Source: Arthrobacter sp. Soil762
Lineage (GTDB): Bacteria; Actinomycetota; Actinomycetes; Actinomycetales; Micrococcaceae
NCBI RefSeq assembly: GCF_001428335.1
Contig: NZ_LMSG01000012.1
Span: 64,659 to 128,658, forward strand
Direction of reading: 5' to 3'
DNA: 64,000 nt
Part shown: piece by piece, positions 18,916-27,044 of the stretch
How positions within the stretch are numbered: the first letter of the stretch is position 1
How the letters are laid out: every line of letters starts with the position of its first letter
Program-made: the position numbers and the translations under genes
Notes under the pieces: generated by a model
What the model was told of the DNA's origin: nothing
Seen by the model: only the letters and a program-made list of their open reading frames with translations
Database searches by the model: none

Positions 18916-19578
18916 TCAGGGCGGGGTGATCCTGGCGCAGCACTGGCCAGGCTCGCTGTTCGGCACTATACGTTCCTCCGGCTCCCCGCACGCCGCAGCC
19001 GCGCCCTGCAGAAATGATCCGTTCATGGCGCAGACCACTTCCGGGTGCCCGTCCGAGAGCCGATGGAACGGGCAGTTCACCAGCACAAAGCCACCGGCGC
19101 CGTCAGGCCTCGGCTCGTAGCCCTCCCCTGCCATGAAGTCCGTCAGGCTTGCGGCGCCGGCGGCCAGCGCCTGGCCCTTGCCGTACGACGCGGCCAGCAG
19201 GGAATCGCCCACGGCTCCGCCGGTCGCCGTGGAGTGCTCGATCGCTGCGACCAGCAGCTCAGCGGCGAGGTCATAGTTGCGGTCCGGCACGGAAGCGCCG
19301 ACTTCACTCGTTGATTGCCGGTACATCTTCGCCGGCCGCCCGGAGCCAGGACCTGACTTCCCGGCGGCCTTGTGGAATTCCACCGCCAGGAGTCCGTCCT
19401 GGACAAGCCTGTCAAGGTGGAAGGACGCCGTGCTTCGTGGCAGGCCGAGGGCCAGCGCAGCCTCATCGCGCCCGACTGCGGCATCGGAAGCGGCAACCAG
19501 TTCAAAAAGCTGCCGGCGCTTGTCATCGCCCAAGGAAGCCACGGCCGCCATACGGCGGCCCCACGGAAGTCTGCGCAC
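18916..19578 (-). CDS. SufR-like winged-helix regulator with C-terminal cysteine cluster
   Basis: 220 residues. Residues 18-70 form a winged helix-turn-helix (DEAALALGLPRSTASFHLDRLVQDG). The C-terminal sensor domain has C169, C183, C197 and C213/C214 with H172. The 13/13/15-residue spacing is close to the C-x12-C-x13-C-x14-C pattern of the Fe-S-sensing repressor SufR, so an Fe-S or metal/redox ligand is likely (inference). GTG 19578 has AGGGG 6 bases upstream; an in-frame ATG ten codons in is an alternative. It is divergent from the DoxX-like gene, with three TCTAAAA-type sites between them, which suggests it controls both. Confidence 0.85.
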   Translation of the reverse strand: MRRLPWGRRMAAVASLGDDKRRQLFELVAASDAAVGRDEAALALGLPRSTASFHLDRLVQDGLLAVEFHKAAGKSGPGSGRPAKMYRQSTSEVGASVPDRNYDLAAELLVAAIEHSTATGGAVGDSLLAASYGKGQALAAGAASLTDFMAGEGYEPRPDGAGGFVLVNCPFHRLSDGHPEVVCAMNGSFLQGAAAACGEPEERIVPNSEPGQCCARITPP

Positions 19579-19592
19579 CCTGTACCCCTAAC

Positions 19593-19658
19593 TCTAAAAA
19601 CAACATCCATTGCTTAATGGTGCTAATCTTTCTAAAATAATCATACCTACTTTTAGAA
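19593..19658 (+). promoter_or_regulatory. Promoter and TCTAAAA operator sites of the doxX-like gene
   Basis: A plus-strand promoter is visible: TTGCTT (19610-19615), 17 bases, TAAAAT (19633-19638). The -10 lies inside an inverted repeat, TTCTAAAA at 19630-19637 and TTTTAGAA at 19651-19658, whose half-sites are about two helical turns apart. A third TCTAAAA sits at 19593-19599, close to the divergent regulator's start, and a CCATT/AATGG repeat at 19607-19620 covers the -35. The layout suits autoregulation and repression by the regulator at 18916-19578. Confidence 0.65.
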
Positions 19659-19668
19659 GGAGTCCACC

Positions 19669-20097
19669 ATGACGACCAACGCGAAAATCACCGCAGGCAG
19701 TCGGCTACAGGCTATGGCACCGGACAGGCAGGCCTACTTCCTGCTGCGCACCGTGTTCACCGTCGCACCGATTCTCTTCGGCCTGGACAAGTTCACCAAC
19801 ATCCTGACCGACTGGACCATCTACCTCGCGCCGGTTGCCACATCCGTGGTGCCAGTGTCGGCGCAGACCTTTATGTATATCGTCGGCGTCGTGGAGATCG
19901 CCGCCGGCATTGCAGTGGCCGTCCGGCCCCGGTTCGGTTCCCTGCTGGTCGCCGTCTGGCTGCTGGGCATCATCATCAACCTGCTGGTCCTGGGCAGCTT
20001 CTACGACGTTGCCTTACGGGACTTCGGCCTGCTCGTGGGCGCGCTGGCCCTGAACCGCCTTTCCCCCGCCGGGTCCTGGCGCAGGCATGGTAAGTAA
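19669..20097 (+). CDS. DoxX-like small membrane protein
   Basis: 142 residues with about four hydrophobic helices (LLRTVFTVAPILFGLDKFT, FMYIVGVVEIAAGIAVAV, SLLVAVWLLGIIINLLVLG, and a final one). This is typical of the DoxX/DoxD-like family, whose members have been linked to thiosulfate or redox metabolism and to oxidoreductase complexes, but the role of most is unknown. ATG 19669 has AAGGAG 5 bases ahead. It converges on a lipoprotein gene 10 bases downstream. The regulatory setting suggests expression responds to redox or Fe-S status. Confidence 0.8.
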   Translation: MTTNAKITAGSRLQAMAPDRQAYFLLRTVFTVAPILFGLDKFTNILTDWTIYLAPVATSVVPVSAQTFMYIVGVVEIAAGIAVAVRPRFGSLLVAVWLLGIIINLLVLGSFYDVALRDFGLLVGALALNRLSPAGSWRRHGK

Positions 20098-20106
20098 CCA
20101 ACACCG

Positions 20107-20778
20107 CTAGTTCGACGGCGGAACCACACGGAGGCGTTCTGCGACGTCGGCCCGGGCGGCTGCCAGTGTGGCATCGTCCGGGCAGGCCACCGAAACGTAA
20201 ACCGACGATGCCGCGGTGCCGAACACCCGGGCCATAACGGCTGTGGACCTGACGCCCGGTCGGCCGGGTTTCTCCAGCACCAGCACTTCAGCCGATGGCC
20301 CCGGCTTGCCAGCCTCACCGCCCCACCGCAGCGTCGCTGTCTTCAGATAGCCGGGCAGGATGGTCGGGTCCAGGTACGTGAAGAGGCCAGTGGTTGACTC
20401 CTTGTCGTCCTGAAGCGCCAGCGGGGCCTGGTTGGTGCGGACCTTGGCCGCCACCATGCAGCCATCGGCCTTCAGGTACTGGCTCTCGCCGGCAACGTCC
20501 TCCTTGACCTGCTGCCAGCCGGGTGCATCCTTGAGTCCGTCCGAGATCCCCACAGGGACCCCGGCGGCCAGGGAACCGCCAGCGGAGAACGGCATGTCCT
20601 TTGCGGCCACCGCTTCTGCGTCATGGCCCGGGGTGATGGTAGGGGTGGCCAGGGCGGTGACGGTTGGCTCCACTTTCGGGGCGGCGGGATCGGGAACGCC
20701 AACACTGCAGCCCCCCAGTGCTGTCACGCCGAGCAGCACCCCCGCCACGAGTACAGCCGCCTGCGCCTTCACGTCCAC
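20107..20778 (-). CDS. Predicted lipoprotein, function unknown
   Basis: 223 residues. Signal peptide with lipobox ALGGC (Cys24), a Pro/Thr-rich linker, then a soluble domain with two further cysteines (KADGCMVAA and VSVACPDDATL) that could form a disulfide. No recognised enzymatic motif. GTG 20778 follows GGGG; GTG 20772 is an alternative. Probably an envelope-anchored protein exposed outside the membrane. Confidence 0.75.
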   Translation of the reverse strand: MDVKAQAAVLVAGVLLGVTALGGCSVGVPDPAAPKVEPTVTALATPTITPGHDAEAVAAKDMPFSAGGSLAAGVPVGISDGLKDAPGWQQVKEDVAGESQYLKADGCMVAAKVRTNQAPLALQDDKESTTGLFTYLDPTILPGYLKTATLRWGGEAGKPGPSAEVLVLEKPGRPGVRSTAVMARVFGTAASSVYVSVACPDDATLAAARADVAERLRVVPPSN

Positions 20779-20945
20779 CCCAATATGTTCGCCCGGACGG
20801 CCCGCCTGCCGTCATCCCCAAAGAGTCTAGACGCCGGCCGCGGGAACCACTGAGGCCTGCGCAGACGTTGTGTGGGCAGGCCGTAAACTGGGGCCCACCG
20901 GGCTGCCTGCCGTGGACTGGCCAGACGAAGAAAAAGGATGAGTGC

Positions 20946-21908
20946 TTGACCGAGAGCAGCAGCTCCTACTACGAGGTGCTCCGCGTCGCCGTGACGGCCA
21001 CCGACAAGGAGATCAAGGTGGCCTACCGCCGGGCCGCGCGGACGGCGCATCCTGACCACGGCGGGGACGCCGCTGCCTTCCGGCAGGTGACGGCAGCATA
21101 CGAAACCCTGATAGACCCCACGCGCCGGAAGGCCTACGACCGCTCGTATGCCGCAGGGACTGCCCGCAACACTGACGATTCCGCCGCAGGGCCGCACTTT
21201 GATGCGCCGGCGGCGGGCAGCCATGCCTCGGCCACTGTCCACAGGACCACCACGCCCCGGAACACCGCGGGCGATCCGCCCCTTTACGTCCCGCCCTATG
21301 ATGCTACGGCCTTCGAGGCGGCCGGCACGGTGCCGCTCATCCCGTTCGCCCAGGCCAGCCAGCAGGTCCACGGGACGCCGCGCAAGCGGGGCATTTTTGG
21401 CGCCGAGGCCAGGATCCAGCGCGAACTGCGCACAGTGCAGCTCATCACCCGCCAGGTCCTGCCCGCGATTCCTGCGGCCCGGCTGGTCAACGGACTGCAG
21501 TCCCCCGCCGACAACAGCAACATCGACCACGCGCTCCTGTCCGGCTACCGGCTGGCGCTGATCGGGTCCATGCTGCTGCCCAAGGGCGCCTATGCCTGGG
21601 ACGGACAGACGCTGAAGCACGGCGGACGCTCCATCGCGCCCCCGCAGCTGGCCCACGTTGTCCGGGCCATGCAGGACATCTTCCCGGAACTGAACGTGAC
21701 CGGCTGGACAGTCATCCACAGCGCAGACGGCAACCTCCACGAACCCGTCATCGACCGCCACCGGCGAACAGCAGGGACGTCCGAAACCATCCAGGTTGTG
21801 AACGCGGCGGGCCTGGTCCGCGGCCTCAAGCATTTCCTCTCCTCCGGTCCCACACCCAACACCGTCAATGTGTCCGTGTTGGCCAGGCTGCTTCGCGGCA
21901 TGCACTGA
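20946..21908 (+). CDS. J-domain (DnaJ-like) protein
   Basis: 320 residues. The J domain occupies about 5-70 (YYEVLRVAVTATDKEIKVAYR, HPD motif in ARTAHPDHGG, then AYETLIDPTRRKAYD), so it should stimulate a DnaK-type Hsp70. The remainder (about 150-320) has no zinc-finger or DnaJ C-terminal domain and resembles no chaperone domain I know; it may carry a nuclease-like or binding role. TTG 20946 begins the J domain with AAAGGA upstream; a four-codon mini-frame ATG-AGT-GCT-TGA (20938-20949) ends on top of this TTG, which suggests translational coupling. Confidence 0.75.
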   Translation: MTESSSSYYEVLRVAVTATDKEIKVAYRRAARTAHPDHGGDAAAFRQVTAAYETLIDPTRRKAYDRSYAAGTARNTDDSAAGPHFDAPAAGSHASATVHRTTTPRNTAGDPPLYVPPYDATAFEAAGTVPLIPFAQASQQVHGTPRKRGIFGAEARIQRELRTVQLITRQVLPAIPAARLVNGLQSPADNSNIDHALLSGYRLALIGSMLLPKGAYAWDGQTLKHGGRSIAPPQLAHVVRAMQDIFPELNVTGWTVIHSADGNLHEPVIDRHRRTAGTSETIQVVNAAGLVRGLKHFLSSGPTPNTVNVSVLARLLRGMH

Positions 21909-21943
21909 ACCGTTGACCCGGATTGGTTGACTAGGATTGGACG

Positions 21944-22411
21944 GTGTTCCGAATCCTCTTCTACGCCCCCGAGATCCCCGGCAACACCGGCAATGCGATC
22001 CGGCTGGCAGCCATAACCGGCGCCGAACTGCACCTGGTGGAACCACTCGGCTTTGATTTCTCCGATGCCAAGCTCCGGCGCGCCGGCCTGGACTACCACG
22101 ACCTCGCCGTCGTCACGGTCCACAAAAGCATCGAGGATGCCTGGCGCGAACTGCAGCCGGAGCGTGTGTACGCCTTCACCTCTGATGGCACCGCCAGCTA
22201 CGCGGACATCGCCTATCGCCCCGGAGATGTGCTGATGTTCGGCCAGGAATCAGTAGGTCTGCCTGAACACCTTAAGAGCGATCCCCATGTCACGGCCACC
22301 GTGCGCCTTCCCATGCTGCCGTCCCTGCGCTCGCTGAACCTGGCCAACGCGGCGTCCATTGCGGTCTACGAGGCCTGGCGCCAGCAGGGATTTTCCGGCG
22401 CCCAGATTTGA
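21944..22411 (+). CDS. trmL: tRNA 2'-O-methyltransferase, TrmL type (SPOUT)
   Basis: 155 residues, the usual length of TrmL. SPOUT knot motifs are visible: N-terminal APEIPGNTGNAIRLAA, LMFGQESVGLP, and C-terminal LPSLRSLNLANAASIAVYE, which form the AdoMet pocket. TrmL methylates the wobble ribose (Cm34/cmnm5Um34) of tRNA-Leu. GTG 21944 is the only start that gives the full N-terminal strand FRILFYAPE. It lies 35 bases after the J-domain gene and may be cotranscribed. Confidence 0.92.
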   Translation: MFRILFYAPEIPGNTGNAIRLAAITGAELHLVEPLGFDFSDAKLRRAGLDYHDLAVVTVHKSIEDAWRELQPERVYAFTSDGTASYADIAYRPGDVLMFGQESVGLPEHLKSDPHVTATVRLPMLPSLRSLNLANAASIAVYEAWRQQGFSGAQI

Positions 22412-22600
22412 GCGCCCGCGGCCCATCCGCACGGATGCCCGCACCGAATCACTCCTGACAGCAATTCCAGGGCGAGGAAGGAGCGGCAGGTGACACTGCT
22501 AAAAACGAGGCGGGCGGCGCCGTCGGTTTCCCCCTTTCCCCGAGGCAGCACCGGCCGCGATGCTCAGGTTTCATCGCCGGGCGACTTATGCTGGGTAGTG

Positions 22601-23209
22601 ATGGAAACTCCCAACGCGCCAAACTCCGAGGCCCCGGCCGCAGTCACAGACTCACCGGCGGATCTCAGCAAGCGCTTGGCCGGGCTGCTCGCCCGCATAG
22701 CCGGCGGCGACCAAGCCGCGTTTGCCGAGTTCTACCAATTGACCTCACGCAGGGTTTTCGGCATGGCGCGGCGGGTCCTCATCGATCCCGAACTCAGCGA
22801 AGACACCACCCAGGAGGTCTTCCTCCAGGTCTGGCAGAACGCGGCGAAGTTCAACCCGGAAGCAGGCAGTCCGCTCTCCTGGCTGATGACCATTTCGCAC
22901 CGCCGGGCCGTGGACAAGGTCCGTTCCTCGCAGTCGGCCACCGACCGTGAGGCAAAGTATGGCGCCAGCAGCCAGGACGTGGACCACGACTCCGTCTCCG
23001 CCGAGGTGGACAGCAGGCTCGAGGCCGAGGCGGTGGTCCGGTGCCTGGAAACACTGACCGAAACACAACAGGAATCCGTGCGGCTGGCCTACTACGGCGG
23101 CCTCACTTACCGCGAAGTCGCGGAAAAGCTAAACGCAGCAGTACCCACCATCAAGTCCCGCATCCGCGACGGACTGATCCGCTTGAAGACCTGTCTGGGG
23201 GTGAGTTGA
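22601..23209 (+). CDS. sigK: ECF RNA polymerase sigma factor, SigK-like
   Basis: 202 residues. Region 2 includes FAEFYQLTSRRVFGMARR and DTTQEVFLQVWQNAAKF; region 4 has AVVRCLETLTETQQESVRLAY followed by the helix-turn-helix YREVAEKLNAAVPTIKSRIR. It is followed one base later by an anti-sigma gene, as for sigK-rskA in mycobacteria. It redirects RNA polymerase to a small regulon when its anti-sigma is inactivated. ATG 22601 begins METPNAP; the frame is open to 22490 but the added residues are not conserved-looking. Confidence 0.88.
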   Translation: METPNAPNSEAPAAVTDSPADLSKRLAGLLARIAGGDQAAFAEFYQLTSRRVFGMARRVLIDPELSEDTTQEVFLQVWQNAAKFNPEAGSPLSWLMTISHRRAVDKVRSSQSATDREAKYGASSQDVDHDSVSAEVDSRLEAEAVVRCLETLTETQQESVRLAYYGGLTYREVAEKLNAAVPTIKSRIRDGLIRLKTCLGVS

Positions 23210-23210
23210 G

Positions 23211-24089
23211 ATGACCGAAATGAATAGTCAGGGAGGCACCCGCCGTCCCGGCTCGTTCGGAACAGAGATCGCCGCCGACCTGGATTCCGGGCGGGCCGTG
23301 GACCTCGCGGAGCTCTATGCCCTGGACGCGATCAGCGATGCCGAACGCGCCGCCATTGACCGCTACATCTCAGCCGCGCCCGACGCCGAACGCACCGACT
23401 TCTTAGAGCGTGTCCGCCAGGCCAGGGAGACCCTCGCGACGTCCTTTACGGCTGAGGCCGAGCCCCCCACCGATCTTTTCGCCCGCATCGTGTCGCAGTT
23501 GCCGTCCCTCACGCAGCTGCCCGCCGACGCGCCCCCAGCAGTCGTGGCTGCACCCGCCACCGCTGCCACGCCGGCCGCACAGCCGCCGGCAGAAGCACTG
23601 GATGAGCTCGCCGCAGCAAGGGTCCGCCGGGAAGAACGACGCCGGCCTGCCGGTGCCCGCCGCTGGCTCACTGCAGTGGCAGCCGCCGCCGTGATCGCCC
23701 TCGGCGGCGTGGGCGTGGGTGCCTACATCACGGACCAGAACGATCCCCTGAACCAGGTGGTCCGGGCCGGCGACGTCCGCGAAGCCTCAGTACCTGTCTC
23801 CGCCGGCGGAACTGCCACCGTGCTGATTTCGTCATCGAAGGATGCCGTGGTGGTCAAGATGAACGGTGTACCCGCGCCGCCGGCCGGCAAGGTCTACCAG
23901 ATGTGGCTGATCCCGAAGGACGGCTCGGCACCGGTTTCCCAGGGCCTGATGGATGAAGCTGCCCTGTCCAAGCCAGCCGTTGTGAAGGGCATTGCGTCCG
24001 CTGCAGCGCTCGGGATCACCGTGGAGCCGGTGGGCGGGTCGGCCACCCCGACGTTCCCCACCGTGGCTGCCGCACCTCTGGGCGCCTGA
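23211..24089 (+). CDS. rskA: Anti-sigma factor, RskA-like membrane protein
   Basis: 292 residues. The N-terminal cytoplasmic anti-sigma domain (AELYALDAISDAERAAIDRYI) is followed by a flexible Ala/Pro-rich linker, one membrane helix near residues 157-175 (WLTAVAAAAVIALGGVGVGAYI), and an extracytoplasmic RskA domain (GKVYQMWLIPKDGSAPVSQG). This is the topology of SigK's regulator in mycobacteria, which holds the sigma factor at the membrane until proteolysis. It follows sigK by one base, so the two are cotranscribed and probably coupled. Confidence 0.9.
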   Translation: MTEMNSQGGTRRPGSFGTEIAADLDSGRAVDLAELYALDAISDAERAAIDRYISAAPDAERTDFLERVRQARETLATSFTAEAEPPTDLFARIVSQLPSLTQLPADAPPAVVAAPATAATPAAQPPAEALDELAAARVRREERRRPAGARRWLTAVAAAAVIALGGVGVGAYITDQNDPLNQVVRAGDVREASVPVSAGGTATVLISSSKDAVVVKMNGVPAPPAGKVYQMWLIPKDGSAPVSQGLMDEAALSKPAVVKGIASAAALGITVEPVGGSATPTFPTVAAAPLGA

Positions 24090-24114
24090 GCCCCCAGTTC
24101 CTGTCCCATACCCC

Positions 24115-24176
24115 GAGTTTTTGTCCAGATAACGTGGTTCAAACCGCGTTTAGGCACGTTATCTGGACAAAAACTC
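24115..24176. repeat. Perfect 22-base inverted repeat between convergent genes
   Basis: Arms at 24115-24136 and 24155-24176 are exact reverse complements around an 18-base spacer (24137-24154). T and A runs sit at the outer ends but in the wrong orientation for a Rho-independent terminator: neither strand has U's after the stem. It lies in the 114-base gap between rskA and the converging PIG-L gene. It resembles a REP/BIME-like or protein-binding element. Confidence 0.75.
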
Positions 24177-24203
24177 ATGGGGAAATCCGCGGGACCGGAA
24201 GTT

Positions 24204-24983
24204 CTAGAAGCCGGCGATTGTCCCCGGGCCGTTGACGGCCACCACGTGGAAGGCTTCGGCGCTGCGGCCCTCGGCAAAGCCCGCACGCTGTGCATTCATG
24301 TGCATGCCGTTCCGCACCGCCGTTTCCATGGCCGCGACGTCAGGATGCTGGCTCACATGCACGTGGATAGCACGGAGCTTGGCGTCCAGGTGGTCGGTGA
24401 CATCGACAAAGTGGTTCTCGCGCGCTTCCGGCCCGGCATAGAGCCACAGCCACGGCAGCTTGTAGGCCGCGAGGCCTGCCTCGGCCAGCTCCGGATAGGC
24501 GAACGGGTTTTCGACCGCAGGGTATACAGCCCGGGTCACGGCCTCCCCCACGGCAAGGTGGTCCGGGTGGCTCTTCTGGAGGCGGTTCCAGTTCCGTTCC
24601 GGATGCATGGCAAGCACGACGTCGGGACGGATTTCCCGGATCAGCTTCACCACACCTTTCATCACCTCGTGCGTCGGTTCCAGGTAGCCGTCCCGCTCAT
24701 GGAGGTAGTGGATGTCGGTCACGCCCACGAGTTCGGCTGCCCGGCGCTGCTCGGCCGCCCTGAGGGCGATGATCTCCGCCCGGTGCGCCGGGTCGAAGCC
24801 GCCTGCATCGCCGTCGGTCATGATGCAGTAGCTGACGCGGATTCCCGCGGCCGTCCAGGCGGCGATGGTGCCGGCCGCACCGAAGTCGATGTCGTCCGGG
24901 TGGGCGGCGAAACAGAGCACCCGCCCAATCCGGTGGTTGTCCGGGTTGAACGGGCTCTGTGCTGAGGCAGCGGAGGGGGCCAA
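24204..24983 (-). CDS. PIG-L family zinc deacetylase
   Basis: 259 residues. The N-terminal zinc motif AHPDD (in CFAAHPDDIDFG) and a distal HPDH in QKSHPDHLAVG supply the metal ligands typical of the PIG-L/LmbE fold (MshB, Mca, BshB and N-acetylglucosaminyl deacetylases). It probably removes an acetyl or similar acyl group from an amino-sugar substrate. It is not clearly MshB (whose motif is AHPDDE), so mycothiol synthesis is only one possibility. It overlaps nothing and follows etfA by 3 bases on the same strand. Confidence 0.85.
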   Translation of the reverse strand: MAPSAASAQSPFNPDNHRIGRVLCFAAHPDDIDFGAAGTIAAWTAAGIRVSYCIMTDGDAGGFDPAHRAEIIALRAAEQRRAAELVGVTDIHYLHERDGYLEPTHEVMKGVVKLIREIRPDVVLAMHPERNWNRLQKSHPDHLAVGEAVTRAVYPAVENPFAYPELAEAGLAAYKLPWLWLYAGPEARENHFVDVTDHLDAKLRAIHVHVSQHPDVAAMETAVRNGMHMNAQRAGFAEGRSAEAFHVVAVNGPGTIAGF

Positions 24984-24986
24984 GGG

Positions 24987-25940
24987 TCAGCCTTTTCGCT
25001 TCTTGATTTCCTCGGTGGCCTGCGGAAGGACGTCGAAGAGGTCCCCGATGATGCCAAAATCGGCGATTTCGAAGATCGGCGACTCGGCGTCTTTGTTCAC
25101 GGCCACGATGACCTTGGCTGTCTGCATCCCGGCTTTCTGCTGGATGGCACCGGAAATGCCGGCAGAGATGTAGAGCTGGGGCGAGACGGTCTTGCCGGTC
25201 TGGCCCACCTGGGCGTCGTGGCTGATCCAGCCGGCGTCCGTGGCTGCACGGGAGGCTCCGACGGCGGCACCGAGGGCGTCCGCAAGCTGCTCCACGGGGC
25301 CGAAGTCGCCGTCCACTCCGCGTCCGCCGGCCACCACGATGCGGGCGTCCGACAGATCCGGGCGGCCGCTGGCCGCCTTCTGCTCGCGGGCGGTGACGCG
25401 GGCCGCCGTGGCCGTACCGTCCGCCGGCACTTCGACGGTGGACGTCTCCGGGGCGGAAGCCACGGATGCCGGCTCCGGCGTGACGTTGTTGGCCTTCACC
25501 GTCAGCACGGAAACCGCCGTGGTGGCCCTGGCAGAGGTGGTGTAGGACCCCGCGAGGACCGACTTGTGGGCTGTACCGTCGGCGTCGACCGCCACAACGT
25601 CGGTGATGACGCCGGCGTTGAGCCGGATGCCGAGCCGCGCCGCGATCTCTTTGCCTTCGGGCGAGTTGTCCAGGAGGACCGTGCCGGCCATGGCGGCACC
25701 GGCGGCGGCCGCGAGATAGGCTGCCTTCGCCGAGACAAGATAGTCATCCAGGTCCTGGGCGGAGGGCCGGAAAACGGCGGTGACGCCGTACTCGGCGAGC
25801 GTGGCTGAAACATCCTGATGCAGATCGCCGTTCAGGGCAACAGCGGTCTCTCCGAGGGAACGTCCCAGGGTGAGCAGTTCCAGGGTGCTCTTCTTCAGGG
25901 CATCGCCGGGGTTGTCAATGAATACGAGTACGTTTGCCAT
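24987..25940 (-). CDS. etfA: Electron transfer flavoprotein alpha subunit
   Basis: 317 residues. The C-terminal FAD-binding domain has the conserved SGRPDLSDARIVVAGGRG and DAQVGQTGKTVSPQLYIS segments, plus AVNKDAESPIFEIADFGI; the alpha subunit ends with DLFDVLPQATEEIKKR. EtfA/EtfB accept electrons from acyl-CoA dehydrogenases. ATG 25940 begins MANVLVFIDN with AGAGGG about 10 bases upstream; the frame is open to 26075 without homology. It follows etfB by 14 bases and is cotranscribed with it. Confidence 0.96.
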   Translation of the reverse strand: MANVLVFIDNPGDALKKSTLELLTLGRSLGETAVALNGDLHQDVSATLAEYGVTAVFRPSAQDLDDYLVSAKAAYLAAAAGAAMAGTVLLDNSPEGKEIAARLGIRLNAGVITDVVAVDADGTAHKSVLAGSYTTSARATTAVSVLTVKANNVTPEPASVASAPETSTVEVPADGTATAARVTAREQKAASGRPDLSDARIVVAGGRGVDGDFGPVEQLADALGAAVGASRAATDAGWISHDAQVGQTGKTVSPQLYISAGISGAIQQKAGMQTAKVIVAVNKDAESPIFEIADFGIIGDLFDVLPQATEEIKKRKG

Positions 25941-25954
25941 GTCTGTGATCCCTC

Positions 25955-26755
25955 TTAGAGCAGCTTCTGGGCGGCGAGGAAGTCGACGAGCTTGATGCCG
26001 GCGTCGCCTTCGTCGGTGATGATGGTTCCGGCGGTGCGCGGCGGGCGTTCCTCGGCAGCGGTCACTGTGGTCCACGATCCGGCGTGGCCCACGTGCGCGG
26101 GATCGACTCCGATGTCGGCCAGCGACAGCGTGGTGATGCTCTTGCGCTTGGCCGCGATGATGCCCTTGAAGTTGGGGTAGCGCGGCTCGTTGATCTGGTC
26201 CGTCACGGAGACCACCGCGGGAAGCGTTGCTTCGACGGTCTCCGAGTAGGTGTCGGCGTCGCGGCGCGCGGTGAGCCGGCCGCCGTCGACCGTCAGGGAG
26301 GACGCGAAGGTGACCTGCGGCAGACCCAGGCGCTCGGCGAGCTGGGCCGGGACCAGGGAGGTTTCGCCATCGGTGGACGCCATGCCGGTGAGGACAAGGT
26401 CCACCGGGGCGCCGGTGCCGAGGTGGCGGATGGCGGCCGCGAGAGCGAGCGAGGTGGCGGCGGCGTCTGAGCCGGCCAGCGCACTGTCCGTGAGGTGCAC
26501 ACCTTCCGTGGCGCCCATCTGGAGTGACTTCTTCACCGCGTTCACCGCACCGGACGCGCCCATGCTCAGCGCAATGACCTGGTTGCCGGCTTTGGCGCCA
26601 CCGCGGGCCTCAGCCAGCTGCAAAGCCGCCTCCAACGCGTATTCGTCCAGCTCGGACAGGATGCTTTCGTCACGGTCGGTGGTGTAGCCCTCGCCGGTGA
26701 GGTGACGGTCAAACTGTGCGTCCGGTACATGCTTGACCAGGACGATGATCTTCAA
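25955..26755 (-). CDS. etfB: Electron transfer flavoprotein beta subunit
   Basis: 266 residues from TTG 26755, which gives the canonical opening MKIIVLVKHVPDAQFD and has GGAAG 5 bases upstream; GTG 26767 would add four residues (MEET) and is the alternative. The protein has the ETF-beta ELDEYALEAALQL motif, the adenosine-nucleotide segment LTGMASTDGETS and the family YPNFKGIIAAKRK segment. Partner of EtfA encoded 14 bases downstream. Confidence 0.94.
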   Translation of the reverse strand: MKIIVLVKHVPDAQFDRHLTGEGYTTDRDESILSELDEYALEAALQLAEARGGAKAGNQVIALSMGASGAVNAVKKSLQMGATEGVHLTDSALAGSDAAATSLALAAAIRHLGTGAPVDLVLTGMASTDGETSLVPAQLAERLGLPQVTFASSLTVDGGRLTARRDADTYSETVEATLPAVVSVTDQINEPRYPNFKGIIAAKRKSITTLSLADIGVDPAHVGHAGSWTTVTAAEERPPRTAGTIITDEGDAGIKLVDFLAAQKLL

Positions 26756-27044
26756 TGTCTCTTCCACTGTGTTTACAGCAGCCTTCCATGCTTGTGGACA
26801 GCCAGCCGGATGGGGTCATGGCCTCGGAACGCCCGGGGTACGGGTAGATCCTAGCTAACCATATAGCCGTCCCCCGTTGCCGTCCGTTAACGCCTGTGTC
26901 ACGGCCCTGCCCGGGCGCGCCGGAGATCACCGTACGACGGCGGCGGCACAGGGCGGCGACAACAGGACGACGGCGGCGATCACCTTTGGTGAGCCCCGCC
27001 GTCGTCCGCGTTTATGGTTTGCCGTGCGTTCTGCCGATCAGTCC
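26756..27044. other. Intergenic region between etfB and the HtrA-type gene
   Basis: Holds the etfB promoter region and leader on the minus strand and the terminator of the HtrA-type gene (26965-27007). GACGGCGG-type direct repeats recur (26935 onward), two of them forming that terminator. No small gene is evident. Confidence 0.4.
26965..27007 (-). terminator. Terminator stem-loop of the HtrA-type protease gene
   Basis: GGACGACGGCGG (26965-26976) pairs with CCGCCGTCGTCC (26996-27007); an inner CACC/GGTG pair lies in the 19-base loop. It begins 38 bases past the protease stop. On the minus strand TGTTG follows the stem, so the U-run is weak. Confidence 0.55.

Noticed and set aside
24115..24176. 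Reading the inverted repeat as a Rho-independent terminator
   Set aside because: The stem has T's at its 5' side and A's at its 3' side on both strands, so no U-run follows the stem.
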